Below, in pieces: positions 1 to 5,332 of a DNA stretch of 5,332 nucleotides. Source of the DNA: Candidatus Aerophobota bacterium (GTDB taxonomy: Bacteria > Aerophobota > Aerophobia > Aerophobales > B3-G15); contig QMQA01000112.1 of the NCBI GenBank assembly GCA_003648845.1, positions 1-5,332 of the forward strand. The letters run 5' to 3'. Within the stretch, counting starts at the first letter, position 1. Each line of letters begins with the position of its first letter. Made by a program: the position numbers and the translations under genes. The notes below the pieces were generated by a model. It was not told the origin of the DNA, made no database searches, and worked only from the letters and a program-made list of their open reading frames with translations.

Positions 1-350
1 AGAGGATAAAGAACAGCTGTGCCAAATCCCCCTCCTACTGCGGCTACATATCCGAATTTTTCAATCTCTGTAGGAGTTCCCAGAGGACCTAAAAAATCAA
101 GAATCTCATCACCAATTTCAAGGTATGAAAGATATTTTGTGGTTTTTCCTACTACCTGGAATATGACCGTGACTGTCCCCTTATTTTTGTCCGCATTGGC
201 AATTGTGAGAGGAATTCTTTCTCCCTTATCGTAAGCTCTTAATACTACAAATTGTCCCGGTTTCGCAGATCTTGCCACATATGGAGCTTTTACCACGAGA
301 AGAATCGAATCGGGTCCTAAAGTCTTCTTTTTCAGTATCTGATAGCCCAT
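1..350 (-). CDS. FAD/NAD(P)-binding electron-transfer subunit, Nfn small subunit / sulfide dehydrogenase / PyrK-like (partial, C-terminus off window)
   Basis: The reverse strand reads open from an ATG at 350-348 for 116 codons to the window edge. The protein begins MGYQILKKKTLGPDSILL and resembles the ferredoxin-NADP reductase fold of the NfnA/SudB/PyrK family. Residues 1-95 form the FAD-binding beta barrel, with PGQFVVLR at 31-38 and the flavin motif RIPLTI at 45-50. VGGGFGTA at 105-112 starts the NAD(P)-binding domain. Relatives pass electrons between NAD(P)H and a partner: the large subunit of NADH-dependent ferredoxin:NADP oxidoreductase (or GltD-like protein), sulfide dehydrogenase, or dihydroorotate dehydrogenase. 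The C-terminal cysteines that bind a 2Fe-2S cluster, and any partner gene, lie off the window, so the exact partner is inferred; the Nfn type is favoured by overall similarity. An AGGAGGG site four bases before the ATG supports the start. The gene is divergent from groES. Confidence 0.85.
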   Translation of the reverse strand, partial: MGYQILKKKTLGPDSILLVVKAPYVARSAKPGQFVVLRAYDKGERIPLTIANADKNKGTVTVIFQVVGKTTKYLSYLEIGDEILDFLGPLGTPTEIEKFGYVAAVGGGFGTAVLYP

Positions 351-354
351 ATAT

Positions 355-361
355 CCCTCCT
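355..361 (-). promoter_or_regulatory. Ribosome binding site of the minus-strand flavoprotein gene
   Basis: On the reverse strand AGGAGGG sits four bases before the ATG at 350. This strong site fixes the start of a gene that is only partly in the window. Confidence 0.8.
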
Positions 362-390
362 GTGGTTAATTTAATGAATAAATGAATTTT

Positions 391-418
391 ATTTTAACTT
401 TTTTCCGATTGTAATCAA
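391..418 (-). promoter_or_regulatory. Candidate promoter for the minus-strand flavoprotein gene
   Basis: On the reverse strand TTGATT (418-413) is followed after 16 bases by TAAAAT (396-391), about 40 bases upstream of the start codon. Both boxes differ from consensus by one or two bases and the region is very AT-rich, so chance matches are likely. It is the best candidate I see in the divergent 351-543 gap. Confidence 0.3.
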
Positions 419-475
419 GATCACTATAAAAAATTCGGAATCTAAGGATAAAAGCAAGAATGTTGGAGTAAGGGG

Positions 476-503
476 TTGACACTGACCTTCTTTCAAATAT
501 AAT
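476..503 (+). promoter_or_regulatory. groESL promoter (sigma-70/sigma-A type)
   Basis: A perfect -35 box TTGACA (476-481) is followed by a 16-base spacer and a perfect -10 box TATAAT (498-503). Transcription would start near 509-511, leaving a leader of about 35 bases before groES. No CIRCE inverted repeat (TTAGCACTC, nine bases, GAGTGCTAA) is present around it. HrcA control through the usual operator is therefore not supported. Confidence 0.85.
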
Positions 504-530
504 TTTAAATCAATCTCAATCACAGGATAG

Positions 531-538
531 AGGAGGGG
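531..538 (+). promoter_or_regulatory. groES ribosome binding site
   Basis: AGGAGGGG lies five bases before the ATG at 544. It is a very strong Shine-Dalgarno match, as expected for an abundant co-chaperonin. Confidence 0.85.
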
Positions 539-543
539 TAAAG

Positions 544-810
544 ATGAACATAAGACCTTTGGGTGAAAGAATAGTAGTAAAACCTCAAAAACAGGAAGAA
601 AAGACACAGGGAGGGATTTATCTTCCTGAAACAGCGAGTAAAGAAAAACCCCAGCAGGGAGAAGTCATAGCCGTGGGTCCGGATTTTAAGGGAGTTAAAA
701 AGGGTGATATAGTCATCTTTGCAAAATATGGTGGAACAGAGGTGAAGTTAGAGGGCGAGGAGTATCTGGTACTCGGAGAAGATGATGTTTTAGCTGTTTT
801 GGAAAAATAA
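544..810 (+). CDS. groES: Co-chaperonin GroES (Hsp10), short-roof variant
   Basis: This is the lid of the GroEL folding chamber: a heptameric cytoplasmic ring that caps the GroEL ring in an ATP-dependent cycle. The 88-residue protein opens with the family signature [14 protein letters not shown]. Its mobile loop at about residues 17-35 includes GGIYLPETA (23-31), whose IYL replaces the IVL tripeptide of E. coli that docks on the GroEL apical domain. [15 protein letters not shown] (54-68) and the C-terminal DDVLAVLEK strand are typical. E. coli GroES has 97 residues. By hand alignment nearly all the difference is a nine-residue deletion at [12 protein letters not shown] (44-55), where other GroES proteins carry the roof beta hairpin. 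The gene is followed after 25 bases by groEL and is clearly co-transcribed with it from the promoter at 476-503. Confidence 0.97.
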   Translation: MNIRPLGERIVVKPQKQEEKTQGGIYLPETASKEKPQQGEVIAVGPDFKGVKKGDIVIFAKYGGTEVKLEGEEYLVLGEDDVLAVLEK

Positions 811-817
811 CTTTTGA

Positions 818-2461
<1,644 letters not shown>

Positions 2462-2472
2462 GGGATAGTGTA

Positions 2473-2515
2473 AATAAAAAAAAGCGGGAGGTTATCCCTC
2501 CCGCTTTTTTTTATT
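2473..2515 (+). terminator. Rho-independent terminator of the groES-groEL operon
   Basis: A perfect 19-bp inverted repeat pairs 2473-2491 with 2497-2515 around a five-base loop (TTATC). The core is GCGGGAGG / CCTCCCGC, flanked by eight A's on the left and eight T's on the right (2505-2512). The stem starts 11 bases after the groEL stop. The symmetric A and T tracts could allow termination in both directions, though no gene converges on it here. It should separate chaperonin transcripts from the yebC operon. Confidence 0.95.
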
Positions 2516-2519
2516 GTAA

Positions 2520-2547
2520 TTGACAGCATTCCTTTTTTTGCTAAATT
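2520..2547 (+). promoter_or_regulatory. Candidate promoter of the yebC-tldD-tldE operon
   Basis: A perfect TTGACA (2520-2525) is followed after 16 bases by TAAATT (2542-2547), a four-of-six match to TATAAT. It lies just past the groEL terminator and about 30 bases before the yebC start. The spacing equals that of the groESL promoter. The -10 box is weak and the area AT-rich, so the exact -10 is uncertain. Confidence 0.6.
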
Positions 2548-2562
2548 TAAATTAAAAATAAA

Positions 2563-2574
2563 AGAGGGGTGATC
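2563..2574 (+). promoter_or_regulatory. yebC ribosome binding site (supports the TTG start)
   Basis: AGAGGGGTGATC resembles the extended anti-Shine-Dalgarno complement AAGGAGGTGATC, with GGTGATC matching exactly. The G tract ends nine bases before the TTG at 2579. The extended pairing may compensate for the weak start codon. Confidence 0.75.
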
Positions 2575-2578
2575 AGGT

Positions 2579-3331
2579 TTGTCAGGACATTCTAAATGGA
2601 GTAGTATAAAACATAAAAAGGCTAAAAAAGATGCTCAAAGAGGAAAACTATTCAGTAAACTGGCACGCAAAATAACCATAGAGGCAAGACAGGGAGGGGG
2701 GGATATTGAGAAAAACCCTGGCCTGCGTATGGTGGTGGAAAAGGCACAAGAGGCCGGGATGCCAAAGGAAAACATAAAAAGAGCTATTCAGAGAGGAACT
2801 GGTGAGCTTGCTGGGGTAAGTTATGAGCAAATCACCTGTGAGGGGTATGGACCGGGAGGAGTAGCTGTTCTTGTTGAGGCTGTAACTGACAATAAAAGAA
2901 GAGTTATATCCGAGATAAGGCATATTTTAACCAGTAATGGTGGGCATATGGGAGAAACTGGATGTGTAAGCTGGCTTTTTGAGAGAAAAGGTTCTATGGT
3001 TTTTGACAGAGAAAATGTGGATGAAGATAAAATTATGGATCTTGCAATTGAGATAGGAGCAGAAGATATCAGAGAAGATAACAGTACTATAGAGGTTATT
3101 TTTCCTCCTGAAAAATTTGGCGTGGTTAAAGAAAAAGTTAAAAAAGCCGGGTTAAATCCGGATCTTTTAGAATTAACCATGGTCCCTCAAACTGTTGTTC
3201 CTCTGGAAGAAAAAGAAGCTATTCAGATGTTGAAGTTAATGGATGCCCTTGAAGAGATGGAAGAAGTACAAAATGTCTATGCTAACTTTGATATCCCCGA
3301 AGAGATTATGGAAAAGGCCTCTTCAGGATGA
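2579..3331 (+). CDS. yebC: YebC/PmpR/TACO1 family protein
   Basis: The 250-residue protein has the usual family length. It starts with the signature MSGHSKWSSIKHKKAKKDAQRG and has LFSKLARKI (24-32), GGGDIEKNPGLR (39-50), the conserved EGYGPGG (88-94) with AVTDNKRR following, and the C-terminal DALEEMEEVQNVYANFDI (222-239). Members are cytoplasmic and were first described as transcription regulators. More recent work on YebC2 and mitochondrial TACO1 describes translation factors that relieve ribosome stalling at proline-rich stretches. I cannot tell which subtype this is. The start is TTG: an in-frame TGA at 2570-2572 excludes any upstream start, the next ATG would remove the signature, and a good binding site precedes it. 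The frame contains a seven-G run at 2696-2702. The stop overlaps the tldD start by four bases. In many bacteria yebC neighbours ruvC; that context is absent here. Confidence 0.95.
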   Translation: MSGHSKWSSIKHKKAKKDAQRGKLFSKLARKITIEARQGGGDIEKNPGLRMVVEKAQEAGMPKENIKRAIQRGTGELAGVSYEQITCEGYGPGGVAVLVEAVTDNKRRVISEIRHILTSNGGHMGETGCVSWLFERKGSMVFDRENVDEDKIMDLAIEIGAEDIREDNSTIEVIFPPEKFGVVKEKVKKAGLNPDLLELTMVPQTVVPLEEKEAIQMLKLMDALEEMEEVQNVYANFDIPEEIMEKASSG

Positions 3332-4689
3332 GAACTCACCTTTTATCCTGTCTCAACAAAATTAAAGCTGATTACGCAGAAATAAGATATGAGGAAAGAG
3401 TAGTCACCTATATTCACTGGACAGGTAAAGAGCTTGAGTCTATAGGCACCTCTAAAGAAAAAGGAGGGGGTATAAGAGTAAAGGGAAAGGCAGGGTGGAG
3501 TTTCTTATCGTTTAATAATTTAGATGATTTACCTTCTTACCTGCATTTAACCACCAAACAATCTCTTCTCTCCAAGGGAATTCCTGTCAAATTGGCTTCG
3601 GTTCCCATTGTAAGCAGGATTGTTCCTGGCAGTGCAAGAAAAGATCCTCGTCAGATTGATCTGGAGGAAAAATATAGACTCACCTCTTTATATAATCAAA
3701 TTCTTCTCTCCGGTCCCGAAATTCAAACATCAGACTTAAGGTATGTTGATGTTTATATAGTTAAGTACTTTGCTAACTCTGAGGGAACTTATATCAAACA
3801 GGAAAGATTTTATACTCTTTTAGGGATGGCTTCTATTGCTCGCAGAGGCGGCAATATTCAGTCAGCTCATGAAGGAGTGGGAGGAACAGGAGGATATGAA
3901 CTGGTGGAAAATCAAGAAGAGAAGGCGGAAAAAGCAGTTAAAAGAGCTTCTCAGTTACTTGATGCTGAGCCAGCAAAAGGGGGAAGATACACCGTGGTTG
4001 TGGATCCCGAGTTAAGTGGAGTTTTTGCTCATGAGGCCTTTGGGCACCTGTCCGAGGCTGATTTTCTTTTCGAAAACGAACGTTTGCTCGATATTATGAA
4101 GCTGGGGCGAAGGTTTGGTAGCGAAATTCTTAATATTGTTGATGAGCCTCCCATTCCAGGAGAAGGGGGATTTTATCTGTACGATGATGAAGGAGTAGCT
4201 GCTGGCAAAACTTATCTTATCAGGGAAGGGAAACTGGTGGGAAGGCTTCACTCCAGAGAAACTGCAGCTAAGATGGGAGAGGAACCTACAGGAAATGCTC
4301 GAGCTATAAGCTACGAATATCCACCTATAGTGAGAATGAGCAACACTTACATAGAAAAAGGAGAAAAAAGTAAAGAAGAGATGATTTCCGAGGTAAAAGA
4401 AGGGATATATGCAAGGGGGTTCAGGGGAGGACAAACTAACCTTGAGATGTTTACCTTCGCTCCTGAGGAAGGGTATATAATAAAAGATGGGAAGCTCACA
4501 AGGAGAATAAGAGATTTTAATCTGACCGGAAATATCTTCACCACACTTTCTCAAATTGATGCAGTGGGGAATGATTTAGTTTTATTTACAGGTCCAGGGG
4601 GGTGCGGGAAAAATGACCAATCACCTCTTCCAGTTTCTACCGGTGGTCCTCATATTCGTATAAGAGAATTAGTAGTGGGGGGTAGATAG
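3328..4689 (+). CDS. tldD: Metalloprotease TldD, catalytic subunit of TldD/TldE
   Basis: TldD is the metal-binding partner of the TldD/TldE heterodimer, a cytoplasmic protease that in E. coli trims the microcin B17 precursor, degrades the antitoxin CcdA and cleaves unstructured peptides. The 453-residue protein has the N-terminal fold with ADYAEIRYEER (14-24). It has the zinc motif HEAFGH (HExxxH) at 235-240, with E236 as catalytic base. The C-terminal GPGGCGK (422-428) has C426 matching the third metal ligand of E. coli TldD. The ending STGGPHIRIRELVVGG is typical. It is somewhat shorter than E. coli TldD (481). The ATG at 3328 overlaps the yebC stop (ATGA) and has no good Shine-Dalgarno site, only AAAAGG about 11 bases upstream, so translation is probably coupled to yebC. 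The next gene is the expected TldE-type partner, overlapping by one base. Confidence 0.96.
   Translation: MRTHLLSCLNKIKADYAEIRYEERVVTYIHWTGKELESIGTSKEKGGGIRVKGKAGWSFLSFNNLDDLPSYLHLTTKQSLLSKGIPVKLASVPIVSRIVPGSARKDPRQIDLEEKYRLTSLYNQILLSGPEIQTSDLRYVDVYIVKYFANSEGTYIKQERFYTLLGMASIARRGGNIQSAHEGVGGTGGYELVENQEEKAEKAVKRASQLLDAEPAKGGRYTVVVDPELSGVFAHEAFGHLSEADFLFENERLLDIMKLGRRFGSEILNIVDEPPIPGEGGFYLYDDEGVAAGKTYLIREGKLVGRLHSRETAAKMGEEPTGNARAISYEYPPIVRMSNTYIEKGEKSKEEMISEVKEGIYARGFRGGQTNLEMFTFAPEEGYIIKDGKLTRRIRDFNLTGNIFTTLSQIDAVGNDLVLFTGPGGCGKNDQSPLPVSTGGPHIRIRELVVGGR
4677..4682 (+). promoter_or_regulatory. Ribosome binding site of the tldE/pmbA gene (supports the GTG start)
   Basis: A GGGGGG run inside the last codons of tldD ends six bases before the GTG at 4689. 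The alternative ATG at 4707 is preceded only by A/T-rich sequence without a binding site, so the GTG is preferred. Confidence 0.65.
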
Positions 4690-5332
4690 TGGAAAATATT
4701 TTAAAAATGGCTCTCTCAAAAGTTGAGGAAGCGGAGATTTATAGAGAAGATTTTCAAAATACCACGGTCAGTTTTCAGTCTAACCGCCTTAAAGCTATTG
4801 ATAACTCTTTCGGGCAAGGAATTGGACTTCGGGTAATAAAAAACAAGAAAATAGGCTTTTCCAGCATTACTAACCTTGCGGATTTGAAGTTTCTTGTAAA
4901 ATCAGCTATTGAATCAAGCAGGTTTGGGGAGATTGCCCTTTTTAAATTTCCTACATCTTCTAAAATATCTAAGGTAAAATGTTTTGATCCTGCTATTTTA
5001 TCAATTTCGGTTGAAAAAATGGTTGAAGAAGGGGAAAGGGCAATTCGGGCTATTCTGGAGGAATTTCCTTATCTTCAATGTGAAGCACAGATAGATAAAA
5101 CAATACTCAAAATCTCTATTTTAAATAGCTCAGGGCTTAGTTTCAGTTATAAAAAGAGTTTTTATTCCTTTTCTATTTATGCCTTTCTGGCTCGAGAAGG
5201 AGATTTTTTAGGAGTAGGAGAGGAAGAGGCCAGTTGCCAGTACCAGGACTGGTCAGATTTAATCGCCCAAAGAGTTGTTGAGAAAGCTCGGTTAGCCCAG
5301 AAAAATGCTGCCATTGAAACCGGGACATATCC
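4689..5332 (+). CDS. TldE/PmbA-type subunit of the TldD/TldE protease (partial, C-terminus off window)
   Basis: The frame opens at GTG 4689, sharing its G with the tldD stop (TAGTG), and stays open for 214 codons to the window edge; complete relatives have about 440-450. The sequence fits the N-terminal half of the TldD/PmbA family. It has VEEAEIYREDFQNTTVSF (12-29), SNRLKAIDNSFGQGIGLRVI (31-50), GFSSITNLADL (56-66) and a central ILNSSGLSFSYKKS stretch (144-157). No HExxxH motif is seen, but that region lies beyond the visible part. Assignment as the non-catalytic TldE/PmbA partner therefore rests on order after a catalytic tldD and on this N-terminal similarity. A second TldD-like paralogue is less likely. 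In E. coli TldE/PmbA pairs with TldD and lacks metal ligands. Overlapping genes suggest coupled, equimolar translation. Confidence 0.87.
   Translation, partial: MENILKMALSKVEEAEIYREDFQNTTVSFQSNRLKAIDNSFGQGIGLRVIKNKKIGFSSITNLADLKFLVKSAIESSRFGEIALFKFPTSSKISKVKCFDPAILSISVEKMVEEGERAIRAILEEFPYLQCEAQIDKTILKISILNSSGLSFSYKKSFYSFSIYAFLAREGDFLGVGEEEASCQYQDWSDLIAQRVVEKARLAQKNAAIETGTY

Noticed and set aside
19..234. 71-codon plus-strand open frame at the left edge
   Set aside because: It is antisense to the conserved flavoprotein gene and has no ribosome binding site or recognisable similarity.
403..440. Inverted repeat TTCCGA / TCGGAA in the divergent intergenic region
   Set aside because: The arms are only six bases, separated by 26 bases, and placed away from the groESL promoter. 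This is within chance expectation for AT-rich DNA.
4012..4554. 180-codon open frame on the minus strand inside tldD
   Set aside because: It is antisense to the catalytic half of tldD. Its phenylalanine/serine-rich translation mirrors the purine-rich coding strand, with no recognisable domain.
4677..4691. Possible programmed -1 frameshift at the GGGGGG run fusing TldD to the TldE-type protein
   Set aside because: The downstream frame is the -1 frame, but it contains a TAG at 4683-4685 immediately after the run, so a slip would end translation rather than make a fusion.
4707..4709. ATG as the start of the tldE-type gene
   Set aside because: No binding site precedes it. The GTG at 4689 has a G-rich site at proper spacing and overlaps the tldD stop.

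Overview
The window looks like chromosomal DNA from a bacterium, probably an anaerobic and possibly thermophilic one from a deep or uncultured lineage. It is moderately AT-rich (about 40% GC by eye) and uses AGA/AGG heavily for arginine. It carries strong Shine-Dalgarno sites and sigma-70-type promoters. A flavoprotein subunit of the NADH-dependent ferredoxin:NADP reductase (Nfn) / sulfide dehydrogenase type suggests an anaerobe. I cannot name the phylum from sequence alone.

Layout. (1) Bases 1-350, minus strand: the N-terminal 116 codons of an FAD/NAD(P)-binding electron-transfer subunit that runs off the left edge. (2) Bases 351-543: a divergent intergenic region with a near-perfect promoter (TTGACA, 16-nt spacer, TATAAT) for the chaperonin genes, a weaker candidate promoter for the minus-strand gene, and no recognisable CIRCE operator. 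(3) Bases 544-2461: groES and groEL, closed by a 19-bp perfect hairpin terminator. (4) Bases 2513-2578: a second TTGACA promoter and an extended ribosome binding site. (5) Bases 2579-5332: a tightly packed operon of yebC (TTG start), tldD (ATGA overlap) and a tldE/pmbA-type gene (TAGTG overlap) that runs off the right edge.

Functionally this is a protein-homeostasis block. GroES/GroEL folds proteins, YebC is a ribosome-linked or transcriptional factor of the YebC/TACO1 family, and TldD/TldE form a two-subunit metalloprotease acting on unstructured peptides. All genes belong to known families and I see no convincing new system. The most unusual details are a GroES whose roof hairpin is about nine residues shorter than in E. 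coli, a GroEL tail that replaces the Gly-Gly-Met repeats with a short proline/tyrosine stretch, and a yebC-tldD-tldE operon directly downstream of groEL.
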